From Labia minor (Eukaryota; Arthropoda; Insecta; Dermaptera; Spongiphoridae), in contig OY720345.1 in assembly GCA_963082975.1 (NCBI GenBank), positions 75,733,034 through 75,797,033 of the forward strand: DNA of 64,000 bases, written 5' to 3'. Shown here piece after piece: positions 11,282-21,193 of the stretch. Every line of letters starts with the position of its first letter. Position 1 is the stretch's first letter. The notes beneath the pieces were generated by a model that was given only the letters and a program-made list of their open reading frames with translations, was not told the origin of the DNA and ran no database searches. A program made the position numbers and the translations under genes.

Positions 11282-12138
11282 AATAATACTTTATATAAAA
11301 AAAAAACTTTTTTAAAAAACCACGTTTTTAACGCACTAAAAAGAAGAAAATAATTTTTCTGAAACCCCATAGGTACTGACATTACAAACAAGAGATATGA
11401 TTTGAAGAAAATTTTCTATAACGTAAAACGTGGGGCGCAACTATGGCTAAAATATTCTGTATCGTATAAAAATTTATAAATAAATGTTATTAGGTACAAA
11501 TTAATAGGATAAATGAATTCATATTTTAATTAGCTTCAAAAAGTAAAGCTTATAACTTATCGAAATTTTTAAAAGAGGTAAATTTAATTTATGAAAAGAT
11601 TACCTTTAGATTACTAATAATATTCACTTTTAAAAAATTCTGATAAAAAATGACATCCTAACAATATTCTGGTAAATAATATAAGAAATTTAACTTGAAG
11701 AAATCTAAAACTAAATTTTGCTACTGCAAAACTTCTAGCAAATATTTAATATTTATGTTAATAAAATTTCTAAAGTGTAAATTGAAGATGTTTATTTAAT
11801 ATTAAGGAATTAATTTTCCAAAAAAAATTTACATTAATAAAAGTATTCTGTTGGATTACTAATAATATTCCCTTTTACAAAAAGTCTGGTAAAAAATATA
11901 AAACTTAAAATATAAATCCATGGATATTGAAATAAATTAATCAAAGAAATTATATTGCATTTAAAAAATTTATTATTATTTGCGCCCCACGTTTTACGTT
12001 ATAGAAAATTTTCTTCAAATCATATCTCTTGTTTGTAATGTCAGTACCTATGGGGTTTCAGAAAAATTATTTTCTTCTTTTTAGTGCGTTAAAAACGTGG
12101 TTTTTTAAAAAAGTTTTTTTTTTATATAAAGTATTATT
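11282..12138. mobile_element. Foldback element with identical 159-bp inverted repeats
   Basis: The left arm is 11282-11440 and the right arm 11980-12138. Compared base by base they are identical, including a run of ten A and both six-base homopolymers. They begin AATAATACTTTATATA and end inward at ACGTGGGGCGCAA. The 539-bp interior is AT-rich and non-coding. The right end lies exactly at the LINE junction, while the left end is inside the composite insertion. Complete identity implies recent arrival or gene conversion between the arms. Confidence 0.85.
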
Positions 12139-13790
12139 AATGATGTAATAAGTGTTTTTCCAGCTGATATTTCTTTTTTTAATTTTTTAATAGATGTGTG
12201 TGGTTCTATTATAGATTTTATTAAGTTATCATTGTATATTTTTAAATCATTTTTAATATTATATTTTACCATTTTACACATAAGGTTATGTTCTAGTTTA
12301 TTACTCAATGAATTCCTCATATTTTTTAATAAATTTCTTTTTTTAATTAAGTTTTTAGTGTTTTCGGAAATTTTTGAAACCTGATTTGATTTCTCTACAG
12401 AATCTTTTTGTAAAATTTTAAGATTTTTTTCTATTAAGTTGTATTGGTTTTGCACTTGCTGTATCTCTGAGTAATCTATTAATTCTATTTCCTTTTGAAC
12501 TTGATTTAGCTTTTCTATATTAATTTTATTAAAATTTAAGAAATATTTTTTATTCATTTTTGGATGGGGTCTTTTATTTATTATTTTTAAATCTACATTA
12601 ATCGTTAATAGTCTGTGATCAGTTGAGAAGGAGAATTTATCAATTATTTCAAATTTTTTAATAATATTCAAATTAGGAGTGAGAATAAAATCAATCTCGG
12701 TCTTGTGTATACCGTTAGGGGCCAACCAAGTCCATTTTTTACCTGCTCTACGTTTATAGTAGGTATTTACTATCCTCAAGTTATTTTCCAGACAGAAGTT
12801 GATAAGTTTTTCTCCTCTTTCATTTAATTTCCCATAACCATATGGACCCATTATTAGATTTTCTTCTTTTAGTCTTTTTCCAATTTGACTGTTCCAGTCC
12901 CCCATAATTATTATTTTATTTCTATAATTTCTTTGGCAGTTTTCTATTATAACATTGTTTAGTGTATCATAATATTGGTCACAAATATTTTCATCCGTTT
13001 CACTAGTTGGTGCATATATTTGTATTAAAGTTAACGTATGATTATTTTTACATAATATCTTCATAAGTGCTATTCTGTCTGTATACCCTTTATATTCTAA
13101 GACATTATTTTTTATTTTTTCCCTAACCATGAAACCAACACCCCTTCTGCCACTCTCCTGACCAAAATGATAAAAAACAAAACCACTTTTCCTTTCTATC
13201 AGCCTTTCCCCGTTTCTTCGCACCTCACATATTCCTAATATATCTAATTCTGTATCTTCTAAGGCATTTTCAAGTTCGATCATTCTTTCCTCGCCCCTTA
13301 GAGTGCGCACATTTAGTGTGCCAATTTTTAATAATTTTTCTTTGTTTTTCCTTTTATTATTATTTTTATTAATTTGACTTTTTTTATTGAAAATTTTAGG
13401 TGAAGGTATCATTGTTATTTTATGTGTAATATTTTTTTTTATTTTAACATCATTATTAATATCATTATCATTACTATAATTCTTATTTTTAAATTTAACT
13501 TTTATCCTCTTATTTTTAAATTCATCGTGTTTATCTTCTTTTTTCTTAGTTTTGAAACTAGAACTATTTTTATATTGTGTTTTATTTTTATTAACTAAAT
13601 CTTTTAATGAGTGGCTTAATGTTTGGTTATAAAATCTATTATTATTTATATTTAAATTTTTCTTGTTAATTATAAGTTTAGGAATATCTATTTTAGAAAT
13701 ATTTATTTTTGGAGAATTTATTTTTGGAGAATTTATTTTTGGAGAATTTAATTTCGGGAGGAAATGGTCCAACTCACCCTCGTTGACCAA
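12130..13790 (-). CDS. LINE ORF2, N-terminal part with AP endonuclease
   Basis: The first half of ORF2 is cut off from the reverse transcriptase by the nested insertion. Residues 1-150 are Lys/Asn-rich and include a tandem SPKIN repeat near the start. The endonuclease starts near GTLNVRTL and carries the catalytic set: ICEVRR, IYAPT, GDWNSQIG, TEIDFIL and STDHRL. It nicks target DNA to prime reverse transcription. The LINE sequence ends at ISAGKTLITSL. The residues beyond, to about 12105, are read from the inserted DNA. The rest of ORF2 resumes at 9423 with no visible loss of LINE sequence. ORF1 ends 63 bases upstream. Confidence 0.85.
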
Positions 13791-13853
13791 ACTTTCTGGG
13801 TGGTAGAGGTCTGCTGCTGCTTTGTTTGATGTACTTGGCCTGGTTCTTAATTC

Positions 13854-14690
13854 CTATTCGGGCTGACTATTTTTTTCTTTATTGATTGAATTATTTTTTT
13901 CAAAATAATCATTTATCTTAGATCGATTATTCTTACTGTTAATAGAGTAATGACTAGTTATTTGTCCTTCTTCTTTTTTTTCTTTTTTTTTTGTAGAATT
14001 GACCGTGGTACTGTCTGTTGGACTTGAAGTTGATTCCATCAATTGTCTCTTTCTTTTATTTTCGTCAGAATGTTTTCCTATTTTTAAGTTTTCCTTAATT
14101 ATTAATTTATCATATTTGATGATGGCAAACTTACCCATATTCCTTGCTTCAATCATTTTCGGGATCAATTCCTTTCTGATTTCTCTCACTTCTTTCGAGA
14201 GATCTTCAGTCAGATAGATTTGATAACTTTTTAATTTTTTACTACTTCTCAGAATTAAATCCCTCATTCTTGCAGCAATGAATGTTATTATTATAGGTCT
14301 GGTCTTGTTGTCAGATTTCCTTCCCATTCTCCTAATCAAATCGATATCTCGGATCTCTAATTTTTCATATATTTTTTCTTTTAGTATTTGGACGACCTTA
14401 TCCTCCAATTCATCAATGTTTCTTTCATCTTCCTTAAGGCCATGCAACAATAAGTTTTTTCTCTTCTGTTCCCTTAACAGAATTTTTACCCTTTCATTCG
14501 TCTGCTCGTTCAAATTCTTGAATGATTTTTCCATATTTCTCTCCATTTCTCTCATATCTCTCTTCATTTCTTCTTTCCAAGACTGAAAGAAGTCCATCAT
14601 TTCTTGTTTATCCATTGTTGGAGAAAAAACGAACAGCAACAAAATGAAAAAATAATAATATAGATAGACTTTGTCGTTTTCAATTTTCAC
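13854..14690 (-). CDS. LINE ORF1 protein (coiled-coil RNA-binding type)
   Basis: ORF1 of the LINE, 278 codons from the upstream ATG. The likelier start is the internal Met at codon 26 (about 14615; MDKQEMMDFFQSWK), because the first 25 residues are a hydrophobic run that looks like 5' UTR. Residues about 30-70 are a charged, heptad-like coiled coil (MKRDMREMERNMEKSFKNLN). Then comes KNLLLHGLKEDERNIDELED, typical of L1 ORF1-like proteins, followed by RPIIITF and KYDKLIIKE strand segments of an RRM/C-terminal-domain fold, and a basic Ser/Lys-rich tail. Such proteins bind the LINE RNA and assemble with it as the retrotransposition particle. The ORF is intact. Confidence 0.8.
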   Translation of the reverse strand: MKIENDKVYLYYYFFILLLFVFSPTMDKQEMMDFFQSWKEEMKRDMREMERNMEKSFKNLNEQTNERVKILLREQKRKNLLLHGLKEDERNIDELEDKVVQILKEKIYEKLEIRDIDLIRRMGRKSDNKTRPIIITFIAARMRDLILRSSKKLKSYQIYLTEDLSKEVREIRKELIPKMIEARNMGKFAIIKYDKLIIKENLKIGKHSDENKRKRQLMESTSSPTDSTTVNSTKKKEKKEEGQITSHYSINSKNNRSKINDYFEKNNSINKEKNSQPE

Positions 14691-14757
14691 TTTTGATAAG
14701 CTTCAGGAGTGAGTAGTAGGATCGACCGCACTCGACCAAGGTTCAGCAGAGACTCCC

Positions 14758-14769
14758 AAGACAGAATTA
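14758..14769. repeat. LINE target-site duplication, 5' side
   Basis: Exact copy of AAGACAGAATTA at 7617-7628. It places the LINE 5' end at 14757. Confidence 0.9.
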
Positions 14770-17399
14770 GGAAACATAAATTATCAATTAAAAATAAAAA
14801 AAATGTCGTCAGCATAATACATCCATGAGAAAAAAGGCACAATTTTCAGTTTTAAAAATTATAAAATTTTGTGTAATGAGGATGATTTTGGGAACTCCCT
14901 CGAAACATGGCAAACAAATATGCTATGATATAGAAGACACCCAGTAGACACCTTAAGTAGAAATCTTAATTAAAAATTGCGAATAATGAGTATTTTATAC
15001 ATTATAAAAAGAGCAATGAGAGGTTGTTATATTTTTATTTCTAATTACTCTGGTCTCTTGAAAGTAAATTATTTATAATTAAAATAAAATAAAATAAAAA
15101 TTTATAATAAGAAAATCTGCTTGCAAAAAATTACATTTACAGTTACAGTTTAAATACAATTACAGTTACTTATATTATAAAAAGGGAGGGACACACATGA
15201 GCCCTAAAAGGATTGCAATTCAGTTTTTGAGTTATACAATATTTTTTTTTTTATTTAATATAATTGCACATTTTCACAAGTCACAATATGAACATAGAAA
15301 CAATATGATTATAACATAGAATTTGTAAATAAAAGACCCCAACAAGGATTTTTTTTATGATTTACATGAACTAATAATGATACTCGGTGAAATTTACACA
15401 ATATTTGAGAGATATTTTATATAAATGTTTAAATAAACTTTCATATATATATATATATATTATGTGGTTTTTGAAAAAATATTAATCCCCATTCTCTAAA
15501 CCTTGTCTCAGTGAATTTTCCATCCTTGTATATTTTTAACGCTGATAATATGTATAAATATAGAGCATCACAAGACCTCTAAGTAATTTTTTAAAATTTG
15601 TTTGTAAGTAAAAATTATTGGGGAGGGAAGGGAGATGGGAAAGGATAGGGACTGAAGGGTTGTGGTTCAGAATACGAATACTTGGAGGGGTGTGGTTGCG
15701 CTGGCCAAGAACTTTCGAGTTCCGTAGAGCCACAGAGATAGATAGATAAGTGAAAATGATTAATATTTCATGACATTGTAATAAACATGTATTAATTACT
15801 AATACAATTTGTTACCGTGAAAATGAATGCGACTAGTACTCGAAACGTCGGCATCTAAATTGGGCGCCAACTATAGAGGGTCGCGAATGTAACACCTAAC
15901 GTAAAAAGATTTACAAAAAGAGGGGCTTAAGATTGGTGTTTAGCCATTTATCCTTCATGATGCGAAGATTGACTAAATGGACATAGATCCCAAAATCCAA
16001 TAATAATAATAAAAAGATGTATCTTTTAAATTTACAATTTAAATTTAAAATATTTTAACGGATGCTTAAAGTTAAATTTATTATTTTACTATTTATATTA
16101 CATATTTAATTAATTATATTAAAATATTAATATATATTTTTTTAAAAATCAAATATAAATTAGAATAGATTAACAAGAGAATATACTTACATTATTTTTT
16201 AGAAAAAAATATTTTTTTACTGTTGGTATTTTTTAAATAATTTATACTTTGATTTTTATTGTCAATAAACAGATTAAACATATGTATAACTTAATCTTTT
16301 ACTCTACTATTGATTAAGATATAATAAAAAAAAATCTATAAGAAACTAATTATTCGATTATCGAAATAACTGCGACCTGGCATCGCATCTAATGCAATTA
16401 TATCTAGTAAATAAATTAAATGTTGTAAACCTATATTGGGAATGAGGCCTCTAGTAAACTTCGAGCTAATTAAATTATATAAGTTTATATTGTCTAAAGA
16501 ATTTGAGTTCAATTATTTCTGGAGAACTAATTGTAAATGTGTTGATTTAATTTTATTTATGATCAAGACGGTGATATGGAAAGAAAATAAGACATTTTAA
16601 TTAATACATTTAATGTTAAAATTGTTTTAAAAATAGTATAACATATAGTAATATATATATATATATATATAAATTAACTTAATTAAATAAGGGATTTAAC
16701 ATTTTAATTAGAAAAATATTTTGTAAAATAAAAATTATTTATTTATTTTTGTTTTTATTTTAGCTAACGTTATTTTGAAATACTTCAATTTGATAAAAAT
16801 CAAGACCTCTTTCAGATCATTGATAATTATAAAAATAGTATATAATCGGAGTGACTCTACTTAAAAAAAAATCAACCCAGTTTTCAATATATCAATAGTA
16901 CTCCAACATTTCTCTTTCTGTCCTTTTTCGTTCTCAATTTTCTCCTAATTGATTTACATATATAGAAAAATAAATTTAATAGAAGAAAAAAAAAATCGGT
17001 ATTTTTATTTAAATTAATTTATACTTTCACATTAATCTTATGATTCTTATTTAAATAGGAAAAAAACCAGGGTAAATTTTTTTTAAAAAAAAATTACTTT
17101 CAAAGTTTAATCAGATTTAAAATTAAAAATATATATAGACCAACTAGTGCGGAATCCACTTCCATTAACTTTTATGATTTTTTACCATATTTAGAAAAAT
17201 AGGAATTTATATTTTTCAAATAATTTTATTTTATTTAACAAAATTTCATTCCTTTATAATAATTCTGGTTTAGTTATAATTTCAGTCAAGGTTATTGCTA
17301 TTATTATTGTTATAAGACCAATATAATTAATGATTCTACGACGACCATGGGTATGTAGATGTGTTAGTGATAGGAAACAAATCGATAGAAATAAAATGT
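14770..17399. other. AT-rich non-coding DNA
   Basis: No gene is recognised. At 15595-15740 (- strand) lies a GC-richer segment that is about 75% identical to 41185-41300 over roughly 95 bases. A second GC-richer stretch is at 15835-15970. Simple TA repeats occur at 15445-15462 and 16650-16670. The remainder is poly-A/T. Confidence 0.4.
15595..15740 (-). repeat. Dispersed repeat fragment shared with 41185
   Basis: On the - strand it reads GGCTCTACGGAACTCGAAAG then TTCTTGGCCAGCGCAACCAC. The segment at 41185-41300 on the + strand matches with scattered substitutions. Both are open in the matching frame (ALRNSKVLG versus ALLNSKILG), which suggests a shared coding ancestor, perhaps a transposon end. 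I do not recognise the family. Confidence 0.55.
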
Positions 17400-17938
17400 A
17401 GAGATTTTGATGTTTTTATAGGTTTTGAAGGTCCCTGAGTCCTTTTCACTAAGGTTGAAAAAAATGTCTGTGTGTGTCAAGATTACGAGAAAACGGTTTG
17501 AGCTAGAATAATGAAATTTGGTATACGAGCATTATTCAAAATTCGTAGTTTTCTATCAACTTTTGAGAAATGTAGCTCAACCGGAAGAGGGTCATTACCT
17601 ACCACGTTTTGATTTTTTTCTCTAAAGTGACCGTAAAAATATAGATATATGTTTGATAGTTTTTCACATGATTAAAAATTGTATAAAACTGCTATATATA
17701 GAATTTCAGCTTGATTAAATCGCTGAAAGTACCGGAATTAATTTTTTAACACTGCAACTCACGCACCAACACGAGAAGTGGTGCCATCAACAAAGAGCCA
17801 AAAAAACGCTGGTTTAATAAATATTATTTATTAATTATAATTTATAATTTATAATTAATTAAATTTAATTTAAATATAATATATGTTATTTAATCTAATT
17901 CAAATTTGCGAGGCAGTCCTGTGGAGACACTCCAGCTT
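17400..17938 (+). mobile_element. HINE-1 copy B
   Basis: Lacks the 5' subterminal repeat and begins at GAGATTTTGATGTTTTTATA. The microsatellite is short (TGTGTGTG). The 3' end has GCGAGGCAGTCCTGTGGAGA then CACTCCAGC, so the hairpin stem is partly mutated. The body matches the other HINE-1 copies closely. Confidence 0.75.
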
Positions 17939-18379
17939 ATATTTTAGGAAAGAAAAAAAATTATCATAACCTAAAAAGTTCAATTGATTTATTGAGTTAT
18001 TAGAATTGTTTTGTAATATGAGGCGTCTATAACTTTATCTTAGGAGTAAATTTTTACTTTTTCAGATTTAAAATATTAATTGAATATTAAAGAAAATGTA
18101 TAATGAGTCAGTGATCATTTATAAATAATAAATAATTAATAAGAACATTACATATCTACTTGGTAATAGTTAACAGCCATCTCCATTGAAGAGTACATTA
18201 CAAAATTAGATATTTTTACAAGTGTGACTTTAAATTAAAAATATTATTAGTACGTATACTTCTAGGATTATACATTTTTTTAAAATAATTATTTATTGTT
18301 ATTAAATAATTTTATATCATTCGATTTGCTTATCCATATAAACAATTCTATTTTAGAAATAAATTAATTTAAAAAAAAA

Positions 18380-20090
18380 AAGTCGAATTGGCAGTCGTGG
18401 GACTGGCCGACAGAAGTGAAAACTTGTGCGTAAGAAATTTGAAAGCAGACGGAATGCGCACCAGCTTCACGAGAAAAATGAAATTTATATACGTATATAT
18501 ATATATATATATAAAATTCATAATTATTTTTTTCAGCAAACTGATTATTATTACAAAAATATTAAAAATACGATGTGTATGAATATATATATATATATGT
18601 CTGTCTGTCTGTGTGTGTGTGTCTGTCAAATACTCAAAAACTACCCGTCCGATTGCGATGAAACTTTCAGGGATTGTTGTGGGCGTCCCAGGGAAGGTTT
18701 TAGTGTAGTTAAATCCAAAATTAATTTATCCAAAATTAATTTAAATAGTAATATTTTGGTAAAAGTCTATTTATGGTTACCATGGTTACATTGAAAAATT
18801 TACAATAAATAAATAAAAATAATTGGAAATTTTTTCAAATTATTATTTTGATAAATTTTATTAATATTTTTAATTTTTTTTAAACTGCCAAAAATAACAT
18901 ACCCATAATAATAGTTGTAATAAAAAGAAAAATATAAATCACAATGTAAGTAAAATATTGAATCGTGTTATTTATATTGTTTCAATTATTGTTTGAATAT
19001 TTATTAAATTTATATATAGATTAATTTACATGTTTAAATGTATATTTAATAAATTTATTTATTGATTCTTAATATTAATAATTCCAATTACTTTCTTGAA
19101 AATTTTTTTTATTTAAAAGCATATTCAGCATATCTCGCAAATTTGAATTGGATTAAATAACATATATTAATTTAAATTTAATTAAATTAATTCAATTATA
19201 AATTAAAATTAATAAATAATATTTATTAAACCAGCGAAAGTTTGGCTCTCTTTTGATGGCACCACGTCACGTGTTGGCGCGTGAGATTTCCAGTGTTAAA
19301 AAATTAATTCTGGTACTTTCAGCAATTCAATTTTCGATGTTGAGATTTTGATGTTTTTGATGTTATAAATAATATTTATTAAATTATAATTTAATTAATT
19401 TAATTTAATTTAAATTAATAAATATTATTTAATCAAATTCAAATTTGCGAGATAGTCGAGTGGATAGTGGAGTGTTTGGCTCTTTGTTGATGGCACCACG
19501 TCACGTGTTGGCGCGTGAGATTTCCAGTGTAAAAAAATTAATTCTGGTACTTTCAGCGATTCTATCAGGCTGAAATTCTATATATAGCAGTTTTATACAA
19601 TTATTAATCATGTGAAAAATTATCAAACATATATCTTTATTTTTACGGTCACACACACACACACACACACACATATTTAAAAATTAATTTATTAAAATAT
19701 ATATTATATAATATATTATATATAGTATATAATTTAATATATATATATATATATATTCTGAAATTAATTTTAAATTATATAAATATATTAGAAATTAATT
19801 TAATATAATTTAACACATAATAATATATTAAAATATTTTATTTTATATATACATAATTTAGTAATACTGATTATTAATGTAAATATAAATAATAATATTT
19901 AATATGGCAAATATGTAAAATTTCGTAAAGAATGTATCAGAAGTTTAGTGTCTAACATTCTGGCGTATTGCGCATGCGTATATCGGTCGGTCGGTCGGGT
20001 CGGTGTCGTTTTGGAATCTCACGCGAAATCTATATTTTTTCCCCATCCCGCAAAAGTGCTCAACGCCGCTAAAGAAGTTTTCACTTCAAA
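18380..20090 (-). mobile_element. HINE-3 copy with nested HINE-1 pieces
   Basis: The left end (18383-18430) has GGCAGTCGTGGGACTGGCC, a hairpin of CAGTC and GACTG, followed by GAAGTGAAAACTT. The right end (20071-20087) has AAGAAGTTTTCACTTC, the inverse of that word. On the - strand this gives 5' subterminal repeat, body, 3' subterminal repeat and hairpin. A TGTCTGTCTG/GTGT microsatellite (18599-18627) is followed by CGATTGCGATGAAACTTTCA. HINE-1 fragments at 19126-19660 lie inside. A closer-spaced copy is at 45077. Confidence 0.7.
19126..19660. mobile_element. Rearranged HINE-1 pieces nested in HINE-3
   Basis: In order along + there are four pieces. First is a - oriented 3' half (19126-19335). 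Second is about 30 bases of HINE-1 5' sequence in + orientation (TTTTCGATGTTGAGATTTTG). Third is a + oriented 3' end (about 19440-19465). Fourth is a second - oriented partial copy (19470-19660) that stops in a CA repeat. This order cannot come from one insertion. It suggests recombination or template switching between opposite copies. Confidence 0.7.
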
Positions 20091-20823
20091 AATAATAATT
20101 TAAAAGAAATATATATAAATTTTACTTTTATTTCTCGATTTTACATAGTAAGTATGAAATTATTTTAACTTTCAAAAAGAAGAAAATAAAAATAACCAAA
20201 ATGGTAAATATGAGTTTATTTTCGTAGTTTATTCCTGTGAATCTAATATATTATTATTTAAGATTTTTTTTTTGTATAAAACATCGTTTCCACAATTTTC
20301 TTAGTAGCTCCAGGGTTTAATGGGGGATATTCATGTTGTCTAGAAGTCTAAGAGAGACTTTGGAATTGTTCAATTGAAATTATTCACGACAGCCGGCTAC
20401 AATACATAAACATTGACTTGTTAAGACGAAGGTAGTTTCGGAAACGTGCGAAGAAACAGAGCACCAGATGCTTTTATGGGATTGCAAACGATTTGACTTT
20501 CAAATTTGATGAGGTCTCGTGTTAGAAGTAAGGCGAACGGTTTCGGCTTCTCAACAGGCAATCATCAGCAAAGCTTAAGTAGCAATAGTACCCGTCGGTT
20601 CCCACCTTAGACGCACGATTTTTTCCTCTAGGGTCTCTCAGGGCATGGAATAAATTAACCTGTTTTCGTTTTTCTCAAGTGGGGAGGGTGGGGGGGGGGG
20701 GGCAAATGCCAAAATCAGCACACGATCATACACACTCAAACTATAGAAATGATTGAAATCTTAAGAGTTTTAATACTCCAATCAAATCATTTATTTTACA
20801 ATATTTTATGTTTTTAAAATTAA
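20091..20823. other. Non-coding, GC-richer island and a long G tract
   Basis: The island at 20290-20700 is clearly less AT-rich than its surroundings and holds no recognisable coding frame. At 20681-20702 is an almost pure G tract (GGGGAGGGTGGGGGGGGGGG), striking in this AT-rich background and able in principle to form a quadruplex. Confidence 0.4.
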
Positions 20824-21193
20824 AATAAGTTGACCTGTGGCCAGGTCCGAACCGACCGACTGTTTGAAATAAATTAATTACCAACTACAGAAATAATTTC
20901 AAATAATTTTAATATATCTATTAATGTAATAAAAAACAGATATGGATACATAAATAATAAATATAAACATTTTTAATTGTATTTTATTTATAATATATAT
21001 GCAAGACCAGGCTGTGACGTCATGAATGGCTGGATGACGTCATATAATTTTAAATCAAGAAAAAACTAATAAATATGATTTTTCTCGAGGATAAAACCAA
21101 TACAAAGTGCATGATTCGTGGTGATATGTAAAAAATCTTCTCATGTGAAATTTGGTGTGAAAACAATACCTCCCTTACTATCGTCGGTCGGTA
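20824..21193 (-). mobile_element. HINE-2 copy a, deleted form
   Basis: Left end AATAAGTTGACCTGTGGCC contains the hairpin ACCTG-gcca-CAGGT (on -), next to CCGAACCGACCGAC. The right end is ATCGTCGGTCGGT, the inverted subterminal partner. The microsatellite block present in copies at 26030, 41691 and 58061 is missing. Those copies carry two direct copies of GTGAAATTTGGTGTGAAAA flanking it, and this copy has one, as expected from a recombination deletion. Confidence 0.75.

Larger units (their letters stand above)
9424..12138. mobile_element. Composite 2.7-kb insertion inside LINE ORF2
   Basis: Reading the LINE on the - strand, ORF2 breaks after ITSLI and resumes at KNKSEVLENN, a natural junction. 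The whole segment is therefore inserted DNA. It contains two direct copies of a 195-bp repeat (9424-9620 and 10729-10930), an R4-like 5' fragment (about 9955-10170), a GC-richer stretch (10530-10728) and a perfect foldback (11282-12138). The ends do not pair with each other and only 2-3 bases could be a target duplication, so the class of the outermost element is unresolved. Confidence 0.7.
7629..14757 (-). mobile_element. Full-length RTE-like LINE with a 2.7-kb nested insertion
   Basis: The element reads on the - strand. It has a 5' UTR beginning GGGAGTCTCTGCTGAACC at 14757, then ORF1 and a large endonuclease-reverse transcriptase ORF2. A short 3' UTR follows with an internal poly(A) (7741-7775), and the end is an (AAT)n tail (7624-7657). 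A perfect 12-bp direct repeat flanks it. Without the nested DNA (about 9424-12138) the LINE is about 4.4 kb. The ORFs show no stop codons other than where the insertion falls, so the copy is young. The endonuclease type and the C-terminal RRLKWKWAGHISRM tail resemble insect RTE-like LINEs known to carry a coiled-coil ORF1. Clade assignment is from memory of those families. Confidence 0.88.

Noticed and set aside
15857-15868. TTGGGCGCCAA word, also near 30121, similar to a retroelement primer-binding site
   Set aside because: No paired long terminal repeats, no related coding remnants and no second end could be seen, so no LTR element is claimed.
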